From Thiotrichales bacterium HSG1 (GTDB lineage Bacteria; Pseudomonadota; Gammaproteobacteria; Beggiatoales; Beggiatoaceae), in the NCBI GenBank assembly GCA_030378125.1, contig JAUCGN010000131.1, forward strand, positions 1 to 5,254: a stretch of DNA of 5,254 bases, in the 5' to 3' direction. Below the pieces are notes generated by a model. It was not told the origin of the DNA, made no database searches, and saw nothing but the letters and a program-made list of their open reading frames with translations. A program made the translations under genes and the position numbers. Shown in pieces: positions 1 to 5,254 of this stretch; within the stretch, counting starts at the first letter, position 1, and every line of letters begins with the position of its first letter.

Positions 1-13
1 TTAAAACGGTTAT

Positions 14-76
14 AATTTCCATTGATGGTTGTTTTTCAATTGTTTTATTTGGAAATTCAATTTTAACACAACCATC
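14..76. repeat. Two interleaved short inverted repeats
   Basis: AATTTCC at 14-20 is matched by GGAAATT at 51-57, and GATGGTTGT at 24-32 is matched by ACAACCATC at 68-76. The two pairs interleave (arm 1, arm 2, arm 1', arm 2'), so a transcript could form alternative stems or a pseudoknot-like fold. The DNA around it is very AT-rich and no gene is readable in 1-83. It may be the end of an element left of the window or only chance in low-complexity DNA. Confidence 0.25.
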
Positions 77-176
77 TTTTTAACTATTTACATATTTTTT
101 ATCTGGGTTTGTGGCGAAGGTATTAAACAAGATAAGTAATAAGATAACAAGATATTTAAATAAGCAAGAAAAAATA

Positions 177-404
177 ATGGAAAAACTGAAAGAAAGATTA
201 TCAACTTAATGGTTAAAAATTCAAAATAATCTATTTCCATGGTTAGCGGAAGAAATAGGAGATTTAACGAATTTGCCTTATTACAACATACTCCGCTCCC
301 ACCATAAAATCACCCCAGAAAAGCTATTTAATGGAATCCTGCAAGCTAAAATGGGGAAAGTGATAAAACTCTATGATACTGAACATGTTTTAATTTTTTC
401 TTAA
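177..404 (+). pseudogene. Degraded protein-coding remnant, transposase-like, with in-frame stop
   Basis: Reading from ATG at 177 gives MEKLKERLST, then TAA at 207-209, then 64 further codons in the same frame (WLKIQNNLFPWLAEEIGDLT and onward, ending in LYDTEHVLIFS) up to TAA at 402-404. The text on both sides of the stop reads as one continuous amphipathic protein, so the TAA looks like a nonsense mutation in a former gene. The frame is also open upstream to position 84, with a GTG at 111 and Lys-rich text (VAKVLNKISNKITRYLNK), so the original start may lie further left. The block FPWLxEEIGxLT recalls the N-terminal part of some bacterial transposases. This is from memory and the rest does not confirm it. 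I see no terminal inverted repeats or DDE residues. It could instead be a short functional ORF starting within the second half, but no good ribosome site is visible there. Confidence 0.4.
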
Positions 405-425
405 TAGTCGTCATACAGTACCATA
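372..425 (-). terminator. Possible weak terminator of the large exoprotein gene
   Basis: On the minus strand, TATGGTACTG (425-416) can pair with CAGTATCATA (381-372) over 10 bp with one G-U pair. A 34-base loop separates the arms and GAGTTTTATC follows. It starts only 7 bases past the stop codon at 432. The large loop and short T-run make it a poor intrinsic terminator, and no better candidate is visible between 300 and 431. Confidence 0.22.
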
Positions 426-431
426 AAAAAT

Positions 432-2867
432 TCAATCACCCAAATTTGAAAATGGAAGCATTCTATGTCTTTGATTAACTTTGAAACCACTTTCATTTTT
501 AGTGCTACAACTTTGCATACTAGCTTCCACAAAACCGCCGGGCAATATAACTAAAAAACCAGCCACATCTATATCAAGCGAATCAATATTTATCTGTCCG
601 TCCATTCCTAATCTGGAAGAAGCACTGATCAAACTATTTGGTGAAGTTATGAATTGATCAGATTTTATATCAATATTGCCTCCTCGACCGGCATCTGCTT
701 GAGCTTTAATTTTGCCACCATCCATAACCACAAAAATAGGATTATCTATAGTTATATCACCACCTTTTCCAGCACCAGTACCAACACTGGTAGTTATTTG
801 ACCATTCCGTAAAAATAGTAAACCTGAAGTTATTACAGCTATATTACCACCCGCAGCATAGGTAGAAGAAGTTGTGATATTACCATCATCTATCAAGTTA
901 ATTGTGTTAGCTTTAATATCTAATGTACCTGCATCACCAGTTCCTAGACTATTAGCTGAAATAGTTCCACCATCAACAACAGTTAATTTATCAGTTTCAA
1001 TTTCTATATTGCCACCCGGAGCAGAAACTAGAGTATTGGTTAATAAACCACTTGCTGTAAAAGCACTTTTTCCAGACACCACAATTTCATTTTTTGCAGT
1101 AATTTTAAGTGTACCTGCTGGGCCAAAACCGGGAAATATTTTGCCACCAATAATCCCACCACTACTATTGGTAATAACTCCTCCGTTAGTCAAGTATAAA
1201 TTATCTACATCAATAGTTAAATTACCAGCATCACCAAGACCAGTGGTTGCTGTGGCTATAGAGGCATTGTTATCTACAACTAATTGCCCAGCAGATAAAT
1301 TCACATTGCCAGCATTACCAGTCCCAAAAGTTATCAAAACAATAGCACTTTGCAGATTTTCAAATACATCAGTTGTGGTAAAAGATAGACCGGGACGAAA
1401 ACCAGTAATATAAATTTTATTTTTTACATTTAAGGTTACACTACCACCTTGTCCAGAAGATTGACTCATAACTGTTGCAGCAATAGTTCCACCATTAATC
1501 ATATCGAACGAATTTGCATTAATTAATATTTCACCTGAATTACCACTTGTATGACTATTTGACGCAATTCCTGAGCCGTCCAAAATCAATTTTCCAGTAT
1601 TAATTATAGTACGTCCTCCATCGCCTTTATCTAATGATGCAGAACCAATAGTACTAATAAAATCAGCTTGCTCTAAAGTTAAAAAAATACGTTTATCAAC
1701 AATTGATAGCGATTCTGTTGCAGTAACATTTATATCTCCACCTTTACCAGTACTATAACTATCACTAGCAATTATTCCACCTTCAGTTATATCGACCTTA
1801 ACCGCCTTAATATCGATATTGCCACCATTACCTTCACCTTTGGTACTATTATCAATTGTACCCTGATCGATTTTTAAATTTGGTGCAGAAATAACAATAT
1901 TACTGGCATCACCTTTTCCAAAAGCATTACTTATTATGCCAAAGGATTTACCTTGAATTTGAATTGAATCACTGATTTTAATGTCAATATATTTACCATT
2001 AGTATCACCTAAATTGTTGGCATAAATTGATGAATTGTCCATCCAAAACTTGCCACCACGAATGCTAATACCACCAGACGGTGAACCACTAGTTTCAATT
2101 TGGGAATCTGTCATTTCAATAGTTCCAAGTTGGGCAAAATTTGATGCATCAGGAATCCGCACATCTAACTTATTATTTGTTGAAGTAACCTCGCCTTTTG
2201 AAGCTACACTAACCAAGTTAATTCTCCCACTTGATGCTAACAATTGTGTGTCATTCAAAGTTATGTTTCCCCCGATCAAAGAGAGGTCAGATTTGGATGC
2301 TACTGATAAATCACTACCTTGTATTTCAATATCATTAGGTGTATTCAAAAAACCAAAAGCCATCGGTGGGGCAACGGTTAAAATACTTTGTTTTGGATGA
2401 CTAGCATCAAACCGTCCGGTTATACCTAAACGTAAGTAATCTGCGGTGCTGGCATGAAAACCACCTTGTACATCTAAACGGGCATTTTCACCAAACACAA
2501 TCCCAGCTGGATTTAACAAAAATAATTCCGCATTTGGAATAGTGGAACGTATAGTACCGTCAATATTGGAGAGATTACCTCCGGTCACTCTATTAAAAAT
2601 AATATTCACATTATCTGGCCCAGAAAAGGTAGCACTTTCCAAGCTATTCAAATTAAAATCTTGAAAGCTGTGAAATAGATTGCCACCATGTTGTTGACCA
2701 AGATCAGGAGTGATCTGAAAATCAGGACCGGGTAATTCCATTTGTTTACTAAGAGTGCCATCGGTAATTATTTCGGCGTTTACTGAACAACTTATCAATG
2801 TTAAGATAATCATCTTACGCAAAGATACCGAGTTACAAAGTTTAAGGAGTAATTTGTTTCGCATCAT
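432..2867 (-). CDS. Two-partner-secretion exoprotein (TpsA-like), filamentous haemagglutinin N-terminal domain protein
   Basis: This is a large exported adhesin-like protein of the type that crosses the outer membrane through a TpsB/Omp85-family pore. Residue numbers count from a TTG at 2876, which gives 814 aa. Residues 1-34 form a signal peptide (basic n-region, core MIILTLISCSV, likely cleavage at VNA|EI). Residues 35 to about 230 are the haemagglutination/TPS domain: GGNLFHSFQDF (64-74), FNRVTGG (94-100), SNIDG (103-107), LFLLNPAGIVFG (118-129), FHASTADY (140-147), PMAFGF (171-176) and SSGRINLVSVAS (215-226). Residues from about 349 to 766 carry some 14 G-x-[GA]-G-[DN]-[IV] blocks expected of a right-handed beta-helix. 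The C-terminus, ILPGGF (777-782) then Cys790 and GFKV, matches the usual family ending, so the protein looks complete. The start is uncertain: TTG 2876, ATG 2867 and ATG 2864 are in frame. A weak GGA (2874-2872) lies 4 nt before ATG 2867 and 7 nt before ATG 2864, so an ATG is preferred. No TpsB gene is adjacent. The ligand or function is unknown; adhesion or sheath formation is inference. Confidence 0.93.
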   Translation of the reverse strand: MMRNKLLLKLCNSVSLRKMIILTLISCSVNAEIITDGTLSKQMELPGPDFQITPDLGQQHGGNLFHSFQDFNLNSLESATFSGPDNVNIIFNRVTGGNLSNIDGTIRSTIPNAELFLLNPAGIVFGENARLDVQGGFHASTADYLRLGITGRFDASHPKQSILTVAPPMAFGFLNTPNDIEIQGSDLSVASKSDLSLIGGNITLNDTQLLASSGRINLVSVASKGEVTSTNNKLDVRIPDASNFAQLGTIEMTDSQIETSGSPSGGISIRGGKFWMDNSSIYANNLGDTNGKYIDIKISDSIQIQGKSFGIISNAFGKGDASNIVISAPNLKIDQGTIDNSTKGEGNGGNIDIKAVKVDITEGGIIASDSYSTGKGGDINVTATESLSIVDKRIFLTLEQADFISTIGSASLDKGDGGRTIINTGKLILDGSGIASNSHTSGNSGEILINANSFDMINGGTIAATVMSQSSGQGGSVTLNVKNKIYITGFRPGLSFTTTDVFENLQSAIVLITFGTGNAGNVNLSAGQLVVDNNASIATATTGLGDAGNLTIDVDNLYLTNGGVITNSSGGIIGGKIFPGFGPAGTLKITAKNEIVVSGKSAFTASGLLTNTLVSAPGGNIEIETDKLTVVDGGTISANSLGTGDAGTLDIKANTINLIDDGNITTSSTYAAGGNIAVITSGLLFLRNGQITTSVGTGAGKGGDITIDNPIFVVMDGGKIKAQADAGRGGNIDIKSDQFITSPNSLISASSRLGMDGQINIDSLDIDVAGFLVILPGGFVEASMQSCSTKNESGFKVNQRHRMLPFSNLGD

Positions 2868-2887
2868 TTTGTCCAAATATTTGTGGA

Positions 2888-3088
2888 TTAAAAGTGATTG
2901 CCCAAAACATGAACCGTAAGTCCATCATAAGAATGAACTCTACGCGGCAGATTCAATGCCAGTTTTTTGTTTGAACCAAGCAAACAATATTGATTGGAGT
3001 ATTCATGATTAGATGTTTTGATTTCTTGTTTCTTATAACCTATCAATCTTTTTGTCGCTTCTTTTATAAGAACTTTTTTTACTACCCA
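2888..3088 (-). other. Unassigned 66-codon open frame, possible gene fragment or leader ORF
   Basis: Between TAG (3091-3089) and TAA (2890-2888) the minus strand is open for 66 codons and ends in protein-like text (KKLALNLPRRV, then HSYDGLTVHVLGNHF). There is no ATG; the only sensible start is TTG at 3046, with no visible Shine-Dalgarno. The stop lies 20 bases before the exoprotein ATG. It could be the C-terminal remnant of a decayed gene, a small upstream ORF of the exoprotein transcript, or chance. An open run of this length is not rare in DNA this AT-rich when six frames are searched. I do not recognise a family. Confidence 0.2.
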
Positions 3089-3135
3089 CTATGTTTTTTA
3101 TCTTTGAATTTTTCTATTAGTTATAGGTAGATTAC

Positions 3136-3164
3136 ATTATACTCGACTATCAAGTTTTTGACTA
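3136..3164 (-). promoter_or_regulatory. Candidate sigma70 promoter for the exoprotein gene
   Basis: On the minus strand, TAGTCA (3164-3159, 4 of 6 to the -35 consensus) is followed after 17 bases by a perfect TATAAT (3141-3136). Transcription would begin near 3129, giving a leader of about 260 bases before the ATG at 2867 that includes the 66-codon open frame. The terminator at 3353-3400 isolates the exoprotein gene from the gene behind it, so a promoter is needed somewhere in 2868-3352. In DNA this AT-rich, TATAAT also occurs by chance. Confidence 0.3.
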
Positions 3165-3302
3165 TATTTAGCTTTGCGAAAATCAATTTTTGAGCATTCG
3201 GATATGTAAATAATTAACTTTTAATAAAATTAGTTTTTAGGTAATAAAGCGATAATCATTTAAAAATAAATATCTTATAGAAAAATTGATAGTTGAGTTA
3301 TA
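3138..3302. repeat. Imperfect inverted arms bounding a 165-bp AT-rich segment (MITE-like?)
   Basis: The left arm (3138-3159) and the reverse complement of the right arm (3281-3302) match over about 22 bases with one mismatch and two one-base indels. The shared core is ACTC[G/A]ACTATCAA. The 121 bases between them have no gene. Each arm carries an outward-facing -10-like sequence: TATAAT on the minus strand on the left, TTATACT on the plus strand on the right. No target-site duplication is visible outside the arms. It could be a decayed miniature transposable element or a regulatory structure. Confidence 0.35.
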
Positions 3303-3352
3303 CTTAATTTGTTAAATTTGGGTAAAATGTTTTTTTTTGATATTTCTTAATA

Positions 3353-3400
3353 AAACGAAAAACGCCTAAATACAAAATGTGTATTCAGGCGTTATCGTTT
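3353..3400 (-). terminator. Strong intrinsic terminator of the exported propeller-like protein gene
   Basis: A long near-perfect hairpin: AAACGA (3353-3358) pairs with TCGTTT (3395-3400), AACGCCT (3361-3367) with AGGCGTT (3387-3393), and AATACA (3369-3374) with TGTATT (3380-3385), around loop AAATG. Only small internal bulges interrupt it. Read on the minus strand, the GGCG-containing stem is followed by TTTTTCGTTTTATT, a good U-tract. It starts 86 bases after the stop codon at 3487. On the plus strand the T-rich tail is weaker, so the minus-strand gene is its likely owner. A smaller hairpin (CTTCCA 3424-3429 / TGGAAG 3444-3449) lies between the stop codon and this terminator. Confidence 0.82.
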
Positions 3401-3486
3401 AACTAAAAATTTAAAGTAATCAACTTCCAGTATTTTAAATATATGGAAGGCTTAATTACTACCTATTCTAGGAATACCATAAATTC

Positions 3487-4686
3487 TTACTCAGGTACTG
3501 ATGGGCATACAGCAAGTCCTTCAATATCGGTGTAAGGAGTGCCATCTAAACCAGTATCAAGTATAATTTCACAAGTACCTGGAACAACAATTTGTACCAT
3601 TTGTGTTCCACTATTATGATAGCCTACTAATAGAGTGTCATCTTGCAATATTTCTATGGCTTCAATTTCTGGACCTGTTAAATTGCAAACTGGTGTATCA
3701 CTAATACCACCTTCTTTGGTATAAGACCTAACTGTTTGTGTAACAGCACTATCAATTCCGGCATCTGGATCATTTCCATCATGGTTACTATCTATGAAAT
3801 ACAAAGTAGAACCATCATTAGACCAAGATAAATCTTCTACTTCGCCTTCATAACCAACAGGAGGAGGAACAGCTTCGCCAGTATCAGAATTAATGGTTAA
3901 CAATCCTACATCTTGAGCCCATCCATTTAATACACCAGTTACAGGATTAAAGGAAATACCATCAATTTCTAAGTTATTAACCTCTGGCCGTTTTTCTAAA
4001 GCACCAGTTAACATATCGACCTTATAGATTGCTCCAGGCTTGTCCGTATCATCACCGGCACTAGCATACATTTCACCAGCAGGAGAAATATCTAAGCCTT
4101 CAATATCAGCACCTTCGTGAGTAGCAAGTTCAGTAAATCCAGTTTCATCACTATATTTGAAGATCACCGAATCATTCAAACCACGATCATGCACACCATA
4201 AATGCCTGTACAAGAAGGTGGTTCGACAATAACACCACAATCAGGCCCAATAACATCGCCAGTTCTTTCATTTCCACGTTTACCGGCTTTAGCCTGTGCC
4301 TGAATAGTTGTTTCTGGGTAATCGGCATTTAGGGTAAACGAAAACTTACCGCTTGAGAATTCTTCACTAACATCCCATTTCATGCCTTCAAAAGCAGTAC
4401 TACCATCTTCAACATCACCGTCTGGAGCAGTGCTAACAACAGCATTAGCATCCATACAGGTCTTTATTCCTACATTCCAATGGCTAAGGCTTTTACCACT
4501 CACCTCTGTTACAGAATAGGTCCAAGTATTACCTACATGACTATCCAAAAAGATGTCATATTTAGAACCATCTTCTAAGGTAATGATACCTGCTTGTGCT
4601 GATATACTAATACCCACAAAGGTTGCTGCAGATATTCCAGTCACAATCAAACGTATCAATTTCGTCAATTTTGAATATTTACACAT
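3487..4686 (-). CDS. Exported two-domain protein: small Cys-bracketed beta domain plus beta-propeller-like repeats
   Basis: A 399-residue protein of unknown function with a clear Sec signal peptide: basic n-region MCKYSKLTKLIR, hydrophobic core, cleavage expected at AQA|GI after residue 32. Domain 1 (about 33-155) is beta-rich, with SLSHWNVGIKTC (66-77), FEGMKWDV (99-106), FSFTLNADYP (115-124) and a closing GPDC (147-150). Cys77 and Cys150 could form a disulfide. The pattern resembles a small domain seen at the N-terminus of various bacterial surface proteins, recalled without a firm family name. Domain 2 (about 158-396) has five blocks of the type [DE][IV][ED]x[LI] at about 194, 240, 283, 340 and 387, spaced 43-57 residues apart, as expected for blades of a beta-propeller. 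An Asp-rich loop DSNHDGND (299-306) looks calcium-binding. Mature Cys: 77, 150, 159, 334, 372, 394. No C-terminal anchor or sorting motif is visible, so it is probably periplasmic or secreted. The start is supported by a well-placed AGGAG. The next gene behind it ends 362 bases away, so it is likely transcribed alone. Confidence 0.9.
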   Translation of the reverse strand: MCKYSKLTKLIRLIVTGISAATFVGISISAQAGIITLEDGSKYDIFLDSHVGNTWTYSVTEVSGKSLSHWNVGIKTCMDANAVVSTAPDGDVEDGSTAFEGMKWDVSEEFSSGKFSFTLNADYPETTIQAQAKAGKRGNERTGDVIGPDCGVIVEPPSCTGIYGVHDRGLNDSVIFKYSDETGFTELATHEGADIEGLDISPAGEMYASAGDDTDKPGAIYKVDMLTGALEKRPEVNNLEIDGISFNPVTGVLNGWAQDVGLLTINSDTGEAVPPPVGYEGEVEDLSWSNDGSTLYFIDSNHDGNDPDAGIDSAVTQTVRSYTKEGGISDTPVCNLTGPEIEAIEILQDDTLLVGYHNSGTQMVQIVVPGTCEIILDTGLDGTPYTDIEGLAVCPSVPE

Positions 4687-4695
4687 AATCGCTAA

Positions 4696-4700
4696 CTCCT
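4696..4700 (-). promoter_or_regulatory. Shine-Dalgarno AGGAG of the exported propeller-like protein
   Basis: AGGAG on the minus strand lies 9 bases before the ATG at 4686. It fixes this ATG as the start, in agreement with the signal peptide that begins there. Confidence 0.8.
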
Positions 4701-4709
4701 ACATTTAGT

Positions 4710-4736
4710 ATTATAAAAAGTAACCATCTCTATCAA
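4710..4736 (-). promoter_or_regulatory. Candidate sigma70 promoter of the exported propeller-like protein
   Basis: On the minus strand, TTGATA (4736-4731, 5 of 6 to consensus) precedes a perfect TATAAT (4715-4710) with a 15-base spacer, slightly short of the usual 17. Using TTTTGA (4738-4733) instead gives a 17-base spacer but a poorer -35. Transcription would begin near 4703, giving a leader of under 20 bases that just includes the AGGAG. Confidence 0.42.
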
Positions 4737-4885
4737 AATATATAAAGCCGAACAGGGCATTAAGCTATATATATATCCCAAAATTCTTATATTATGATTA
4801 TGTTACAGGTATGAACAAACAATCAGCAAGCTAAATACATGCCATATGTTATATTATTGTTTTTACTAAATATTGTTTTAAATTA

Positions 4886-5029
4886 TGTCGCAAACTATAA
4901 TCGCAAAATGCTAAAAATTTATAATATATATCAGAATTTTAGTAGCTATAACTAACATAAAATACTGAATATAAACTATTTAATAAGTTTTAAGTACTAT
5001 AATTGCAAATTGCAACATGATTTGCGACA
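4886..5029. promoter_or_regulatory. Cluster of TYGCAA motifs in the spacer after the DsrC-like gene
   Basis: The spacer at 4687-5048 has no gene, but TCGCAAA occurs at 4888-4894 and 4901-4907, TTGCAAA at 5003-5009, TTGCAA at 5010-5015, and the inverse TTTGCGA at 5021-5027. The 14-mer ACTATAATCGCAAA (4894-4907) recurs at 4996-5009 with one change. TTGCAA-A-TTGCAA (5003-5015) is a perfect dyad around one central base, and TGTCGCAAA (4886-4894) and TTTGCGACA (5021-5029) are 9-bp inverted copies bounding the cluster. These could be binding sites for a dimeric regulator or a decayed repeat. No regulator is identified. The cluster lies about 150-320 bases upstream of the candidate promoter at 4710-4736. 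Confidence 0.33.
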
Positions 5030-5048
5030 AGTAAGATAATCAAAAAAA

Positions 5049-5254
5049 TTAACTACATCCTTTTGGTCTAGGTAATCCACCTATTTTATTAGCAGATTTT
5101 ACCAAACCATAAGGGAACAAAGAATATATATACTTACTACTACTTCTGTCGGCCCCAAATTTTTCCTTCATTAATTTAGAAAATTTTCTAGGTTCAGCGA
5201 CTACATTGTTAGTCAAAAAATATTCTCTGGCAGTATTCACGATGTCCCAGTGTT
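5049..5254 (-). CDS. TusE/DsrC-family sulfur-relay protein, C-terminal part (runs off the right edge)
   Basis: Sixty-seven codons are visible, opening with HWDIVNTAREYF at the window edge, which matches the HW-[DE]-[IV]-hydrophobic-RE/RDYY helix of the family. Then come KFSKLMKEKFG, KYIYSLFPYG and the flexible C-terminal arm ending KIGGLPRPKGCS. Family members are usually about 105-115 aa, so roughly 40 N-terminal residues lie outside the window. A GTG at 5240 could be mistaken for a start, but it is an internal Val. In DsrC, two cysteines 11 residues apart on the C-terminal arm carry the trisulfide and disulfide chemistry with DsrAB. TusE keeps only the penultimate one and passes persulfide sulfur for tRNA 2-thiouridine synthesis. 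Here the penultimate Cys (codon 5057-5055) is present but the other position is Asn (codon 5090-5088), so the protein is TusE-like by cysteine pattern. Sulfur oxidisers often carry several such paralogues, so its exact role, relay or regulation, is unresolved. It is cytoplasmic, with no signal peptide in the visible part. Confidence 0.88.
   Translation of the reverse strand, partial: HWDIVNTAREYFLTNNVVAEPRKFSKLMKEKFGADRSSSKYIYSLFPYGLVKSANKIGGLPRPKGCS

Larger units (their letters stand above)
2868..3352. other. Intergenic region upstream of the exoprotein gene
   Basis: These 485 bases hold no confident gene. From right to left in the direction of transcription they contain the inverted-arm structure at 3138-3302, a promoter-like site at 3136-3164, and an unassigned 66-codon open frame ending 20 bases before the exoprotein ATG. 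The stretch 2890-2990 is less AT-rich than 3100-3350, which would fit decayed coding sequence. On the plus strand an ATG at 3005 with TGGAG five bases before it opens a 41-codon Phe/Tyr-rich frame to 3130, but its composition is what T-rich DNA gives by chance. Confidence 0.5.

Noticed and set aside
874..1413. Plus-strand open frame of 179 codons
   Set aside because: It lies wholly antisense inside the exoprotein gene. Its Pro/Leu/Val-rich text is the mirror of the Gly-rich repeats and it has no family resemblance.
2035..2400. Plus-strand open frame of 121 codons
   Set aside because: It is antisense to the well-supported haemagglutination domain region and its composition is a by-product of the opposite strand.
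3005..3130. Plus-strand ATG with TGGAG five bases upstream opening a 41-codon Phe/Tyr-rich frame
   Set aside because: Phe, Tyr and Leu richness is what T-rich DNA gives by chance. There is no charged/hydrophobic pattern of a real small membrane protein, and it overlaps the open frame on the other strand.
3424..3449. Small hairpin CTTCCA/TGGAAG as the main terminator of the exported protein gene
   Set aside because: The stem is only 6 bp and no proper U-tract follows it on the minus strand. The much stronger hairpin at 3353-3400 explains termination.
4117..4332. Plus-strand open frame of 71 codons
   Set aside because: It is antisense inside the exported propeller-like protein, with no ribosome site or recognisable motif.
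4741..4780. TA-rich stretch TATATATATA near 4767-4776 as a regulatory palindrome
   Set aside because: It is simple dinucleotide repetition in very AT-rich DNA, and the flanking bases do not extend a dyad.
5049..5240. A complete 63-codon gene starting at GTG 5240
   Set aside because: The frame stays open to the window edge and the preceding codons HWDI match the DsrC/TusE helix, so the GTG is an internal Val and the gene is truncated by the window.

Overview
The window is a low-GC stretch of bacterial chromosome in which all three intact or partly visible genes lie on the minus strand. The best clue to the host is the combination of a DsrC/TusE-family sulfur-relay protein at the right edge with a large haemagglutination-type secreted protein of the kind common in cyanobacteria and in filamentous sulfur-oxidising gammaproteobacteria. 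Low GC, long AT-rich spacers and a degraded transposase-like remnant also fit a Beggiatoa/Thiotrichales-like sulfur oxidiser. That placement is inference from family resemblance, not from a marker gene.

Layout, left to right. Positions 1-431 hold no intact gene. A plus-strand reading frame (177-404) reads like protein but is cut by an in-frame TAA after ten codons, so it is probably a decayed (transposase-like?) fragment. Next is a long minus-strand gene (432 to about 2867) for a two-partner-secretion type exoprotein: signal peptide, N-terminal haemagglutination/TPS domain, then about 14 beta-helix-type repeats and the family's typical C-terminal end. Its outer-membrane transporter (TpsB) is not in the window. 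The spacer at 2868-3486 holds a possible promoter for that gene, a small unassigned open frame, a pair of imperfect inverted arms about 165 bp apart end to end, and a strong intrinsic terminator (3353-3400) belonging to the gene to its right.

That gene (3487-4686, minus) encodes an exported protein of 399 residues: signal peptide, a small all-beta Cys-bracketed domain, then a beta-propeller-like region with five recurring [DE][IV][ED]x[LI] blocks. It has a good Shine-Dalgarno and a plausible sigma70 promoter, so it looks like a single-gene transcription unit. The spacer at 4687-5048 is very AT-rich and contains a cluster of TYGCAA motifs that could be regulatory. The right edge (5049-5254, minus) is the C-terminal two-thirds of a DsrC/TusE-family protein that keeps the penultimate cysteine but has Asn where DsrC has its second redox cysteine.

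The genes do not obviously form one pathway. The two exported proteins probably act at or outside the cell surface, and the sulfur-relay protein is cytoplasmic. The most notable points are the one-cysteine DsrC-like protein, the unassigned two-domain secreted protein, and the motif and inverted-repeat structure in the spacers. I see no CRISPR array, rRNA, tRNA or complete mobile element, and no clear evidence of a new defence or mobile system.
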